Translations under genes and position numbers: made by a program
Source: Fulvivirga ligni
Lineage (GTDB): Bacteria > Bacteroidota > Bacteroidia > Cytophagales > Cyclobacteriaceae
Length of the DNA stretch: 64,000 nt
Assembly: GCF_021389935.1 (NCBI RefSeq)
Contig: NZ_CP089979.1
Span: 310,001-374,000 of the forward strand
Reading direction: 5' to 3'
In this document: positions 46,188 through 56,300 of the stretch, in pieces
Layout of the letters: each line of letters opens with the position of its first letter
Position numbering within the stretch: position 1 is the stretch's first letter
The notes under the pieces: generated by a model
Seen by the model: only the letters and a program-made list of their open reading frames with translations
What the model was told of the DNA's origin: nothing
The model's database searches: none

Positions 46188-48575
46188 TTAATCGTTCCAA
46201 AGATCTTTCTCTCTTTTATCGTATCTAGGCTTTTTGCCATTATACTTTAGATTATCAGGCTGATTCTCTTCTTTCTTAAAGAGCTTCGACCATAGAATCT
46301 TAAAGCTAAAAAACTTATCCTTCTCCTTCTTACCGTTTGAATGCAGGCTTAAATATTTAAAATCAGGATGTCTGTCACCCACTCTTTTAGACCTCATTTT
46401 TATGTTACCCTGGTAATCACTCGCTTTAACAGCTGCTTTTGACGGACCTTTACCTTTTAAAGCTCCTTCGGCAGAATGAGGTCTCGTTTTATAAGTAACA
46501 TTAGTTTTAAAACGGCCTTTAAAAGCCATGCCTTTAGCAGTGCCCTCTCCTCTAGGTCTATTTTTCAAAGACGCATCAGCGGCTGAAGGGTTTTGTTTAA
46601 ACTGCCTTTTATCTTTAATGGTTCCGGTATATTTACCAGTTTTGAAAAAGTTCTTATCTGGCTTTCTTACCTTCAGAGCCTCCTCGGCAGAGTTCGGATT
46701 CTTTTTATATTTAAATCCCCTCTTCATATCACCACGATACTTATGCGCATCATCAGGACCATCATCATTCATGTAAGAGAACATTTTGATGTTACCTTTA
46801 AAGTTGGCTGACTTCTCAGCGTTCTTTTTAATCTGATCCTTCTTATATTTTATATTACCCTGGAATGCTGCAGATTTCCTATCCTGAGTAACTGGCTCAC
46901 GGCTCTTAATAGGACGCTCCTTATTATTCCATAACTGGCCGCTTACACTACCGCCACCTTTAATAGGTCTTCCTCCTTTAATATTTCCTTGGAAACGCGC
47001 TGTGCTCCTATCTTGCGATCGAGGCTCTCGGCTTTGCACTGGTCTACCATTATTATTTCTTGGCTGACCGCTTATGCTACCTCCACCTTTCAAAACTTTT
47101 CCTCCCTTCACATTTCCCTGAAAACGGGCAGTGTTTCTATCCTGAGATCTTGGCTCACGGCTTTGAACGGGCCTTCCATTATTATTTTTAAGGTTTCCGC
47201 TGATACTACCTCCACCTTTCAAAACTTTTCCACCTTTGGCATTACCCTGGAAACGAGCTATCCTCTGATCTTGTCTTCTCGGGCCTCTACCCTGAACTGC
47301 GCGACCACCATTATTTCTTGTACGATCACTAATACTACCTCCTCCTTTGAGAATTCTACCGCCCTTAACATTACCTTGGAACCCAGCTATACGCGTATCC
47401 TGAGATTTAGGTCCCCTTCCCTGCACAGCTCTACCTCCATTATTCCATCGCTTGCCACTTACGCTGCCTCCTCCTTTATAAACCTTTCCTCGCTTGGTCT
47501 TTCCTCTGAAACCAGCACCTAAACTTGGAGCTTTAAGTTGGGGAAGTGCACTTCCTGCTCTTTCCTTTCTGGAGCTCACTGATTTAAATCCTCCTCCTTT
47601 CAGTTTGCCATTAAAAGCTCTATCTCCTTTTCTTTTTCTGGTAGGATATGCCTGAAACTGCGATCCACCAAAGTCTGGTCTTTTGGATCTGCTATTTCTT
47701 AGTTTATGACCACTAATATCATTCCTCCAGGCTCGTTCTCTACCTCGAGTAGCTGATACATGTCCGCCTTGCATTTTTCCATTATAGGCTCTATCTCCCC
47801 TTCTACCACTGGCTGATGTATATTTGATTCTTCCCGGACGCTGAAGGATCGGATTGATACTACTTTTCTTGGCTCTAAATTTTCGCCCAGTAATATCTCC
47901 TTGATAGGCACGCTCCCAAGGTGTTTTTCTTCTAAATGCTGAATATGGATTTTTCTTTCTCCTTACGTTATACGCACCAGAGGCTGATCTCGGTGAAATG
48001 CGAGAACTCTTAACTTTTCTTTCTGAAGGCCGGGAAGCCGATCTTCCAGATCCTATCCCTGGCCTGTACCTGGCCTTTCCTGTAAATGAAGTTCTTACTG
48101 ATTGAGTATTAAAAGCTCTGCCGGCAGCTGAACCTGCTTTTTCTCTTTTTCTAGAGGAATACCTGGGAGTTTGACGGGAAGCTTTTGCTCTGCTGCCTTC
48201 ACTGGACCTTTTTCTACCAGCATAAGGATCGGGTTTAGCTATTTTAGCGCCCCAGTTAGGCCTATCTGATCTTTTAGTGCTAAATCTTCTTCCAGTGATG
48301 TCTCCTTGATAGGCACGTTCTCCCTGTCTCGATCTGATTTTAAATCGAGTAGCTCTTACCTTTTGGCGGTTAGACTTGCCCTTATCACCTCTCCTTTTAA
48401 GCCTTCTGTTTTTTTTGTTTTTGGCACGATTGACCTTCTCGTACTCCGTTCTCTTACCCTGAGCTTTTGCTTCAGGTGAGCTAAGTACGAACATGAAAAG
48501 CACCAAAACACTACAGATTAAGGTCCGTAATATAGACAGTTTGCTAAAAAATGGTATTTGATTGTACAATCTCAA
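46188..48575 (-). CDS. Secreted, very basic tandem-repeat protein of unknown function
   Basis: A 795-residue protein. Residues 1-39 are a signal peptide ending SPEAKAQ. After that it is dominated by Arg, Lys, Gly, Ser and Asn, and I see no Cys. Repeats share a short core, [FY]-x-G-[NDKT]-x-[KT]: four ERAYQGDITGR/GDRAYNGK-like units (about 83-330), five 43-residue units with FQGNVKGGKVLKGGGSISG (about 355-569), and five or six looser units of 20-40 residues toward the end. No enzyme motif, lectin domain or T9SS signal is seen. It could be a polyanion-binding surface or envelope scaffold. ytxJ follows 3 bases later. Confidence 0.8.
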   Translation of the reverse strand: MRLYNQIPFFSKLSILRTLICSVLVLFMFVLSSPEAKAQGKRTEYEKVNRAKNKKNRRLKRRGDKGKSNRQKVRATRFKIRSRQGERAYQGDITGRRFSTKRSDRPNWGAKIAKPDPYAGRKRSSEGSRAKASRQTPRYSSRKREKAGSAAGRAFNTQSVRTSFTGKARYRPGIGSGRSASRPSERKVKSSRISPRSASGAYNVRRKKNPYSAFRRKTPWERAYQGDITGRKFRAKKSSINPILQRPGRIKYTSASGRRGDRAYNGKMQGGHVSATRGRERAWRNDISGHKLRNSRSKRPDFGGSQFQAYPTRKRKGDRAFNGKLKGGGFKSVSSRKERAGSALPQLKAPSLGAGFRGKTKRGKVYKGGGSVSGKRWNNGGRAVQGRGPKSQDTRIAGFQGNVKGGRILKGGGSISDRTRNNGGRAVQGRGPRRQDQRIARFQGNAKGGKVLKGGGSISGNLKNNNGRPVQSREPRSQDRNTARFQGNVKGGKVLKGGGSISGQPRNNNGRPVQSREPRSQDRSTARFQGNIKGGRPIKGGGSVSGQLWNNKERPIKSREPVTQDRKSAAFQGNIKYKKDQIKKNAEKSANFKGNIKMFSYMNDDGPDDAHKYRGDMKRGFKYKKNPNSAEEALKVRKPDKNFFKTGKYTGTIKDKRQFKQNPSAADASLKNRPRGEGTAKGMAFKGRFKTNVTYKTRPHSAEGALKGKGPSKAAVKASDYQGNIKMRSKRVGDRHPDFKYLSLHSNGKKEKDKFFSFKILWSKLFKKEENQPDNLKYNGKKPRYDKREKDLWND
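46869..47513 (-). repeat. Five tandem 129-bp (43-codon) coding repeats
   Basis: Units run 47513-47385, 47384-47256, 47255-47127, 47126-46998 and 46997-46869, each exactly 129 bases with no gaps. The third and fourth are nearly identical in protein (ARFQGN[AV]KGGKVLKGGG, NNNGRPVQSREPRSQDR); the first and last have diverged. This points to recent unit duplication or gene conversion in the middle. Confidence 0.93.
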
Positions 48576-48632
48576 TCCGGCTGATCACTTAAAAAATTAG
48601 AACTCAGTAAGCCTTTAAACGCTCTAATTTAA

Positions 48633-50609
48633 TTAAAATTCCACCAATTCCTCAATTTTTTGTGCCAGCCTCTGTTTTGGAAGGAAGTTTTCTTCCAAAG
48701 GTGCCGCAAACGGAACCGCCGTATCCAGACTTCCGACTCTGAAAACCGGCGCATCCAGGTCCTTAAAGCAATATTCACTGATCCATGCGCTTATCTCTCC
48801 GGCTATTCCGCCAGTAAGACAATCTTCATGAAGCACAATTACTTTTCCTGTCTTTTTTACGGTGGCACTCACAGCCTCCTTATCCCATGGAAGCAGGCTT
48901 CTCAAATCAAGAATATCAGCTTCTATACCTTTATCGGCCACCACCTCTTTAGCCCAGTGCACCCCCATACCATATGTAATAATAGAGAGATCCTTACCTT
49001 CATTGATCAAAGCGGCCTTCCCTATTTCAGTAGTATAATAATCATCCGGCACCTGAGCGGTTAATGAGCGATATAAGTATTTATGCTCAAAATAAATTAC
49101 CGGGTTAGGATCTTCAATGGCTGCAGCCAAAAGGCCTTTTGCATCAATGGGATTAGATGGATATACAATTTTTAACCCTGGAGTATGAAAAAACCAGGCT
49201 TCATTGCTTTGACTATGATATGGACCCGCTCCCACGCCAGCGCCTGTAGGCATTCTTACAACCACATCAGAATTTTGCTGCCATCTATAATGAGATTTGG
49301 CCAAATTATTAACGATCTGATTAAATCCACAAGTAACAAAGTCAGCAAACTGCATCTCAATGACACTTTTCTGACCTTTAATAGATAAGCCAAGGCCTAT
49401 ACCAATTATCGCTGATTCACAAAGTGGTGTATTCCGCACTCTTTCTTTGCCAAAGGCATCTAAAAAGCCTTCAGTAATTTTAAAAACACCCCCATATTCA
49501 GCAATATCCTGTCCCATAATCACTAGCTCAGGATATTTCTCCATGCTTTGGTGAAGGCCATCCGAAATAGCATCAACAAACCTTTTGTCCGATCTATTTT
49601 CAGTACTAGGCTCTACAACTTGCTGTACATGAGGGGCATACATGTCATTTATTTCTTCCTCAAGTACCACTGCAGGCAGGCTTTCTGCATAAGCTTGATT
49701 CAACCCTTCATCAATATCTGCCTGTATCTTCTTTCTCAGTTTTTTAATAAAAGCCTGATCTATCACCCCTTCTTTCAAGAGATAATCTTCATAATTCACT
49801 AATGGATCTTTCAATGCCCACTTATCCATCAGTTCTTTTGGAACATACTTAGTGCCTGACGCCTCCTCATGGCCTCGCATTCTAAAGGTCATGGCCTCCA
49901 CAATTATAGGTTTCGGATTGTTCCTTATGCTTTTTGCCAGCTGAGAAAGTGTGCTATATACTTCTAATACATTATTGCCATCTATTTTAATAGCATCAAT
50001 TCCATAACCAATACCTTTATCCGTAAAACTTTCGCATCTAAACTGCTCAGAACTGGGTGTTGACAAACCATAACCGTTATTCTCAATCACAAAAATCACC
50101 GGCAGATCCCAGACAGCCGCTACGTTAAGGGCCTCATGAAATTCACCCTGGCTAGCACCGCCATCTCCAGTGAATACAATGGTAGCTTTTTGTTCATTGG
50201 CCAGCTTATTTGCCAGAGCTATACCATCAGCAACCGAAAGCTGAGGTCCCAAATGGCTAATCATACCCACTATGTGAAACTCATTCGTACCGAAATGAAA
50301 TGAACGATCGCGACCTTTTGTAAAACCAGACAGTTTTCCCTGAAACTGTGAAAAGAGCCTATGGTAAGGAATGCCACGAGAAGTAAACACACCCAAATTT
50401 CTATGCATCGGAAGGATATATTCATCATCTTCCAGCGCTTGAGTGGCTCCTACCGAAATAGCTTCCTGGCCAATACCTGAAAACCACTTACTTATTTTGC
50501 CTTGCCTCAGCAAAATCAGCATCTTCTCTTCTATCATCCTGGGCCTGAGAAGCCCTTCGTATAATGATTTTAAAATCTCATCAGAATATTCCTTACGGTC
50601 AAAGTTCAT
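48633..50609 (-). CDS. Fused alpha/beta 2-oxoacid (branched-chain type) dehydrogenase E1
   Basis: A 658-residue thiamine diphosphate enzyme with both E1 subunits in one chain. The alpha part (1-320) includes the ThDP motif GDGGASQGEFHEALNVAAVW with IENNGYGLSTP; the beta part (about 340-658) includes MGQDIAEYGGVF, QFADFVTCGFNQIVNNLAK and GAGPYHSQSNEAWF. E1 decarboxylates a 2-oxoacid and transfers the acyl group to lipoyl-E2. The fused form is common in Bacteroidota and resembles the branched-chain type; pyruvate cannot be excluded. E2/E3 are elsewhere. A good promoter lies upstream (50632-50661). Confidence 0.9.
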   Translation of the reverse strand: MNFDRKEYSDEILKSLYEGLLRPRMIEEKMLILLRQGKISKWFSGIGQEAISVGATQALEDDEYILPMHRNLGVFTSRGIPYHRLFSQFQGKLSGFTKGRDRSFHFGTNEFHIVGMISHLGPQLSVADGIALANKLANEQKATIVFTGDGGASQGEFHEALNVAAVWDLPVIFVIENNGYGLSTPSSEQFRCESFTDKGIGYGIDAIKIDGNNVLEVYSTLSQLAKSIRNNPKPIIVEAMTFRMRGHEEASGTKYVPKELMDKWALKDPLVNYEDYLLKEGVIDQAFIKKLRKKIQADIDEGLNQAYAESLPAVVLEEEINDMYAPHVQQVVEPSTENRSDKRFVDAISDGLHQSMEKYPELVIMGQDIAEYGGVFKITEGFLDAFGKERVRNTPLCESAIIGIGLGLSIKGQKSVIEMQFADFVTCGFNQIVNNLAKSHYRWQQNSDVVVRMPTGAGVGAGPYHSQSNEAWFFHTPGLKIVYPSNPIDAKGLLAAAIEDPNPVIYFEHKYLYRSLTAQVPDDYYTTEIGKAALINEGKDLSIITYGMGVHWAKEVVADKGIEADILDLRSLLPWDKEAVSATVKKTGKVIVLHEDCLTGGIAGEISAWISEYCFKDLDAPVFRVGSLDTAVPFAAPLEENFLPKQRLAQKIEELVEF

Positions 50610-50631
50610 ACAGCAGCGTTATCGTTTCAAA

Positions 50632-50661
50632 CAAATTTAAAGCATTGACCATATCTGCAAA
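50632..50661 (-). promoter_or_regulatory. Promoter of the fused E1 gene
   Basis: On the minus strand TTTG (complement of 50658-50661), an 18-base spacer, then TAAATTTG (complement of 50632-50639), a full consensus match. It implies a leader of about 15 bases. Confidence 0.65.
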
Positions 50662-50690
50662 ATGATGTTATATTTTTATTTTTGTTTCAC

Positions 50691-51938
50691 ATGATTGAAT
50701 TCAACAGCTTCACACTAGATAATGGCCTTCGGGTAATAGTACATGAAGATAAAAGTGTACAAACCGCAGTACTTAATATAATTTACGATGTAGGATCTCG
50801 AGATGAGGACCCTGAAAAAACAGGATTCGCCCATCTTTTTGAGCACTTAATGTTCGGTGGATCCAAACACATAGAAAGTTACGATGAACCGCTACAGCAA
50901 GCGGGTGGAGAAAATAATGCTTTTACCACACCTGACGTAACTAACTATTACATGACTTTACCTTACCAAAACCTGGAAACCGGTTTTTGGCTGGAATCAG
51001 ATAGAATGCTCAGCCTTTCTTTCGACCCGCAGGTACTTGAAACACAGCAAAAAGTAGTTATTGAAGAGTTTAAGCAACGATACCTAAATCAACCATATGG
51101 AGACTTATGGTTAAAGCTCAGGCCTTTAGCTTATAACACTCACTCTTACCAGTGGCCTACTATTGGCAAAGAAATTAGCCATATAGAAGAAGCAACCATG
51201 GAGGATGTAAAGTCTTTTTTCTATAAACATTACATCCCTAATCAGGCCATCCTGGTAGTTGCTGGAAATGTAGACACTGAACAGGTAAAAGAATTGGCTA
51301 ACAAATGGTTTGGGCCTATTCCTGCAGGAGCTCCTTACAAAAGAGCCCTTCCGAAAGAACCTCGCCAAAATGAGAGAAGGTTTTTCGAAATCCAGGAGGA
51401 CGTACCAACCGATGTGCTGACCATGGCTTTTCACATGCCTGGAAAATACGATCCGGACTACAATGCTGTAGACCTTATAAGTGACATTCTAGGAAGGGAA
51501 AAGTCTTCCAGACTATACCAAAAGCTGGTGAAGGACGAAACCTATTTCAGCTCTATTAATTCTTATATCACCGGAAGTATCGATCCAGGGCTTTTAGTAA
51601 TAAGTGGTCAGGTAGCTGATAGTGTAAGTATAGAAGAGGCTGAGAAAAAAGTATGGGGGGTGATTCAAGACTTTTTAGATCATGGCATTGAGGCAGAAGA
51701 ACTGGAAAAAGTAAAGAATCAGGCTGAGTCGACCTTAGTTTTTTCAGAAGTAGAAATTTTGAGCAGAGCCAGAAGTTTAGCATTTGCAGCTTTATCAGGC
51801 AATGCCAATTATGTGAACGAAGAAGGTGAGCTGATTCAATCCGTAACTCAGGAGAAAATTGCATCTTTGGCCCCTGAAATTTTAAGAGAGACAAACTGCT
51901 CTGTACTTTACTATAAGGCTAAAGAGAAAAAGATATGA
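50691..51938 (+). CDS. M16 family zinc peptidase (pitrilysin type)
   Basis: About 415 residues, single-chain M16B type. The inverted zinc motif HxxEH is in FAHLFEHLMFGG and the downstream Glu in KVVIEEFKQRYLNQPYG, so it is the catalytic rather than the inactive partner. The frame extends three codons further to a TTG; I choose ATG 50691 (MIEFNSFTLDNGLRV). A TAnnTTTG box (50677-50684) ends 6 bases before it. The end overlaps ispF by 4 bases, giving a cluster with ispF and mnmD. Confidence 0.9.
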   Translation: MIEFNSFTLDNGLRVIVHEDKSVQTAVLNIIYDVGSRDEDPEKTGFAHLFEHLMFGGSKHIESYDEPLQQAGGENNAFTTPDVTNYYMTLPYQNLETGFWLESDRMLSLSFDPQVLETQQKVVIEEFKQRYLNQPYGDLWLKLRPLAYNTHSYQWPTIGKEISHIEEATMEDVKSFFYKHYIPNQAILVVAGNVDTEQVKELANKWFGPIPAGAPYKRALPKEPRQNERRFFEIQEDVPTDVLTMAFHMPGKYDPDYNAVDLISDILGREKSSRLYQKLVKDETYFSSINSYITGSIDPGLLVISGQVADSVSIEEAEKKVWGVIQDFLDHGIEAEELEKVKNQAESTLVFSEVEILSRARSLAFAALSGNANYVNEEGELIQSVTQEKIASLAPEILRETNCSVLYYKAKEKKI

Positions 51939-52414
51939 AGATAAGAACAGGTTTTGGGTACGATGTGCATCAGCTGAAAGAAGGCTATGACTTTTGGTTA
52001 GGTGGAATTAAGCTGGAGCATACTAAAGGAGCTGTAGGTCATTCAGACGCAGATGTTCTTATACACGTAATCTGTGACGCCTTATTAGGTGCTGCCAATA
52101 TGCGTGACATAGGTTTTCACTTTTCTGATACTGATCCTAAGTTTAAAGGCATTGACAGCAAAATTTTACTGAAAGAGGTAATGGTTCTCATTAGAGAAAA
52201 AGGCTGGGAAATTGGAAATATAGACAGCACCATTTGTCTACAGCAGCCTAAAGTGAACCCACATATTCCTGCTATGAAGAGCTGCCTTGCCGAAGTAATG
52301 GGAATATCAGAAGAAGATGTATCTATTAAGGCTACTACTACGGAAAAACTAGGCTTCGTAGGCAAAGAAGAAGGAGTTTCAGCATTCGCTACAGTTTTAA
52401 TTATTAATGAGTAA
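51935..52414 (+). CDS. ispF: 2-C-methyl-D-erythritol 2,4-cyclodiphosphate synthase
   Basis: A 159-residue trimeric enzyme of the non-mevalonate isoprenoid pathway. It opens with RTGFGYDVHQL, whose Asp and His bind the metal, followed by GGIKLEHTKGAVGHSDADVLIH with the second His ligand, and ends with the ATTTEKLGFVGKEEGVSAFA region. Complete and of normal length. The start overlaps the M16 gene (ATGA) and the end overlaps mnmD by 8 bases, indicating tight coupling. Other ispDE genes are not here. Confidence 0.96.
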   Translation: MKIRTGFGYDVHQLKEGYDFWLGGIKLEHTKGAVGHSDADVLIHVICDALLGAANMRDIGFHFSDTDPKFKGIDSKILLKEVMVLIREKGWEIGNIDSTICLQQPKVNPHIPAMKSCLAEVMGISEEDVSIKATTTEKLGFVGKEEGVSAFATVLIINE

Positions 52415-53096
52415 TAAGCCTGACATAAAGATTATCACCACTGATGATGGTTCTCATTCGCTATATGTAGCGCATTTGAATGAGACCTACCATTCTTTTC
52501 ATGGTGCTATTCAGGAGTCTCTCCATGTTTTCATTAAGCATGGGCTAGATGCTTACACTCAAAATAAAAAGCAAGAAACATATTCCATTTTTGAAGTAGG
52601 CTTAGGCACCGGCCTTAATGCCCTACTTACTGCCGACTATTCAGAAAAAAATATTCTCCATATTGAGATGACATCTATAGAGGCATTTCCTCTTTCCCCC
52701 GAAGTTACAGACCACCTTAATTACGGTCAGCAAATTAAAAACGAGAAAGGAGAAAATTGGCTCAAGCTAATCCACAACACGCCTTGGGCCACTACTGAAC
52801 CTATCCACCCTCAGTTTTTGTTAAAAAAGATAGAAGATAAGCTAGAAAATTTCCCTTTAGAGGATGAAGCATTTGATGTAGTTTATTTCGATGCCTTTGC
52901 TCCTAACAAGCAAGAAGAAATGTGGAGCTATGAGATTTTGAAGAAAGTTTCAAAGTCTATAAAGCCTCAAGGAATTTTCGTTACCTACTGCGCCAAAGGT
53001 CAGCTAAAAAGAGATCTGGCACAGCTAGGATTCCAGGTAAACACCCTGCCAGGCCCTCCCGGAAAAAAGGAGATGATACAGGCTGTAAAAGTGTGA
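52407..53096 (+). CDS. mnmD: tRNA (mnm5s2U34) methyltransferase MnmD
   Basis: A 229-residue SAM-dependent methyltransferase, the stand-alone version of the MnmC N-terminal domain. Motifs: SHSLYVAHLNETYHSFHGA at the start, the SAM loop FEVGLGTGLNALLTAD, and DVVYFDAFAPNKQEEMWS with TYCAKGQLKRDL. It completes the methylaminomethyl group at U34 of tRNAs reading A/G-ending codons. It lacks the C-terminal FAD oxidase of MnmC. Coupled to ispF by overlap. No terminator is evident after it. Confidence 0.9.
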   Translation: MSNKPDIKIITTDDGSHSLYVAHLNETYHSFHGAIQESLHVFIKHGLDAYTQNKKQETYSIFEVGLGTGLNALLTADYSEKNILHIEMTSIEAFPLSPEVTDHLNYGQQIKNEKGENWLKLIHNTPWATTEPIHPQFLLKKIEDKLENFPLEDEAFDVVYFDAFAPNKQEEMWSYEILKKVSKSIKPQGIFVTYCAKGQLKRDLAQLGFQVNTLPGPPGKKEMIQAVKV

Positions 53097-53309
53097 AATT
53101 CACACGTTTGCAGAATAAGAATTTTCGCAATCGATTTAAGTTTACTATAATTTTAAAAAACTAGGGCTTCGATTAAAAAAATCATAAAAGAACCTAAACT
53201 TTTATGCAATACGCTCGGTTTTTCGTTAATTACGTTAAATTTTTACAGTGTATTCTAGTAAGAGTCGCTCAAACGGCTAAATACCATTAGCCAATCCCTA
53301 AACTAATTT

Positions 53310-56300
53310 ATGCTTATGAAAAGTGATCAACAGCGGGGGTTGTACACCCCGGAGCTAGAACATGACGCCTGCGGAATAGGTTGCATTGCTAATATAGACG
53401 GAAGTAAAACCTCTGCCATTGTACAAGATGCCATAGATATGCTTGAGAATATGGAGCATAGGGGTGGTACTGGTAGTGATCCGGAAACTGGAGATGGAGC
53501 AGGTATTCTAATTCAAATACCGCATGATTTTCTAGCTACAGAATGTGAGAAGCTAGGTTTTGAGCTTCCTGAAGCAGGAAAGTATGGAGCAGGAATGATT
53601 TTCTTCCCCGTAAACCCAGCTGTAAGAAATGAATGTCGAGAAATACTCGAAAAACACGCTGAAGAAATGGGATTCATTCTATTAGGCTATAGAAATGTTC
53701 CCGTTAATCATAATATTCCAGGTTCTGGCGCCAGAAATGTAGAGCCTGTAATAGAGCAGATTTTCCTTAAGCACTCTGATAATAACATCACCACCGAAGC
53801 GCTTGAAAGAAAGCTATTCGTACTTAGAAATTATACTACTCACTATATAGGCCATAATGTAAAAGGTAATAACACGGATTTCTTCGTGCCCAGCCTTTCC
53901 AGCAAAGTTATGGTTTATAAAGGCCAGTTGAGAACTAACCAGCTGCGCCCATATTATTATGATTTGCAGAATGAGCACGTTACGTCTGCATTATCAATTA
54001 TACATTCCAGGTTTAGTACAAACACGTTCCCTAACTGGAAGCTTGCTCAGCCATTCAGATACATGGCTCATAATGGTGAAATAAATACCATTAGAGGTAA
54101 TGTGACGAAAATGAAATCTAAAGAAGCTATGATGAAGTCTTCGCTGTTTACAGATGAAGAACTCAAAATGCTCCTTCCCATAACAGACCCAGCCCATTCT
54201 GATTCAGCCAACTTCGATGCACTTGTAGAAATGCTCGTTCTAAGCGGTCGGTCTCTCCCTCATGTAATGATGATGATGGTGCCTGAGGCCTGGGAAGATA
54301 ATCCCTTAATGGATGCCGACAGGAAGGCATTTTATAAATACCATGCCGCTCTTATGGAGCCCTGGGATGGTCCTGCAGCTTTAGTGTTTACTGATGGAAA
54401 GCAGATAGGTGCTACCCTAGACAGAAATGGTCTGCGTCCGTCAAGATACTGTATTACTAAAGACGGTAGACTTATCGTTTCTTCTGAGACTGGTGCCCTA
54501 CCTGTAAAACCAGAAAACGTAGAAAGCAATGGCCGTATGCAGCCAGGAAAAATGCTTTTGGTTGACCTGGAAGAAAAACGTGTGATCTACGATGAGGAGA
54601 TCAAAGCTAAAATTAGTAAAAGAAGTCCTTATGATAAATGGATAAGAGACCACAGAACTAAGCTTAGACTTATTCCTGCTCCTACTAATGTAGAAGTGTC
54701 ATTTAACAAAGAGACCTTATCATTAAGACAAAAGGCCTTTGGATACACCTCTGAAGAACTAAAAATTATATTAGGTGTAATGGCCGTTAGCGGCACAGAG
54801 CCAATCGGTTCTATGGGAGCAGACACTCCTTTAGCTGTGTTATCTGATCAAAGTCAGCACATTTCTAATTACTTCAAGCAGCTATTTGCTCAGGTAAGTA
54901 ATCCACCGATTGACCCGATCAGGGAGCGTATGGTAATGTCATTATTTACCAGAGTGGGTGAAAGCTTAAATATTCTTGAAGAAAGCCCTGAACATACCAA
55001 GCAGATTCACATATCTCAGCCGGTTTTATTAAACTCTGATTTACAGAAATTTAAAAACCTGGCTAATTTCGGTTTTGACTACACAATCATCAATTCAGTA
55101 TTTGTGGCTGATGGTGAAGCTGGTAGACTTGAAGAGGGATTAGATGCCATCTGTACCGCGGCAGAAGAAGCTGTACGTGCAGGCAAAAAGGTATTAATTA
55201 TCTCTGACCGAAAAGTAGATGAAAACCATGCCCCTATCCCATCGCTATTGGCTACAGGAGCTGTTCATCAGCATTTAGTGAAGAATAAGATAAGAACCAA
55301 GGCCGGTATTATAGTAGAAGCTGGTGACGTGAGAGAAACACATCACTTTGCAACTATTATTGGTTACGGAGCAAGTGCTATTAACCCATATCTTGCACTT
55401 GAGTCTATCAAGGATTTAAATGATCAGGAGCTTCTTGAGCAAAAAGTATCTGAAGAAGATGCATTTGCAAATTATCAAAAGGCCATTGGTTATGGTTTGT
55501 TGAAAGTACTCTCTAAAATGGGTATCAGTACCTTACAGTCATACCAATCTGCTCAGATTTTTGAGGCATTAGGACTAAGTAAAAAAGTTATCCACAGATG
55601 CTTCAAAGGAACTATATCTAGAATCGACGGTCTGGATTTCGATGGCCTGGCAGTAGAAGTGCTTGCCAGACATAGAAGTGCTTACCACACAAATACAAAA
55701 ACGTTAGAAACTGGTGGTGTTTATCAGTGGAAGAGAAGAGGAGAAAGACATACTTTCAACCCTGAAACCATTCACCTTTTACAGCATTCTACCAGAACTA
55801 ACAACTATGAGCTATATCAAAAATATGCTCATAAAATCAATGACCAAACCCGTGATGCGCTCACGCTTAGAGGTCTTTTAGATTTCAAAAGCCGAAACTC
55901 TATTCCTATTGAGGAAGTAGAGCCTAAGGAAGAGATCTTCAAAAGATTTGCTACCGGCGCCATGTCATTCGGATCTATTTCTCACGAAGCTCATACTACT
56001 TTAGCCATAGCTATGAACCGCATAGGCGCTAAGAGTAACAGTGGTGAAGGAGGAGAAGATGAGGTTAGGTTTGAAAGAAAAGAAAATGGCGACTGGGAAA
56101 GATCTGCGATCAAGCAGGTAGCTTCAGGCCGTTTCGGTGTAACCAGCTATTACCTCAGCAATGCTGATGAGATTCAAATAAAAATGGCTCAGGGAGCCAA
56201 GCCTGGTGAAGGTGGTCAGCTACCTGGTCATAAGGTGGATGACTGGATTGGAAAAGTAAGACATTCCACCCCTGGCGTAGGACTTATTTCACCTCCGCCT

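Noticed and set aside
46869-47513. CRISPR-like regular repeats
   Set aside because: The repeats are 129 bases, lack unique spacers and preserve a protein reading frame, and there are no cas genes.
46989-47522. 177-codon plus-strand frame opposite the repeat protein gene
   Set aside because: Its repeats mirror the 129-bp coding repeats on the minus strand; the minus frame has a signal peptide and a meaningful repeat pattern, this one has neither.
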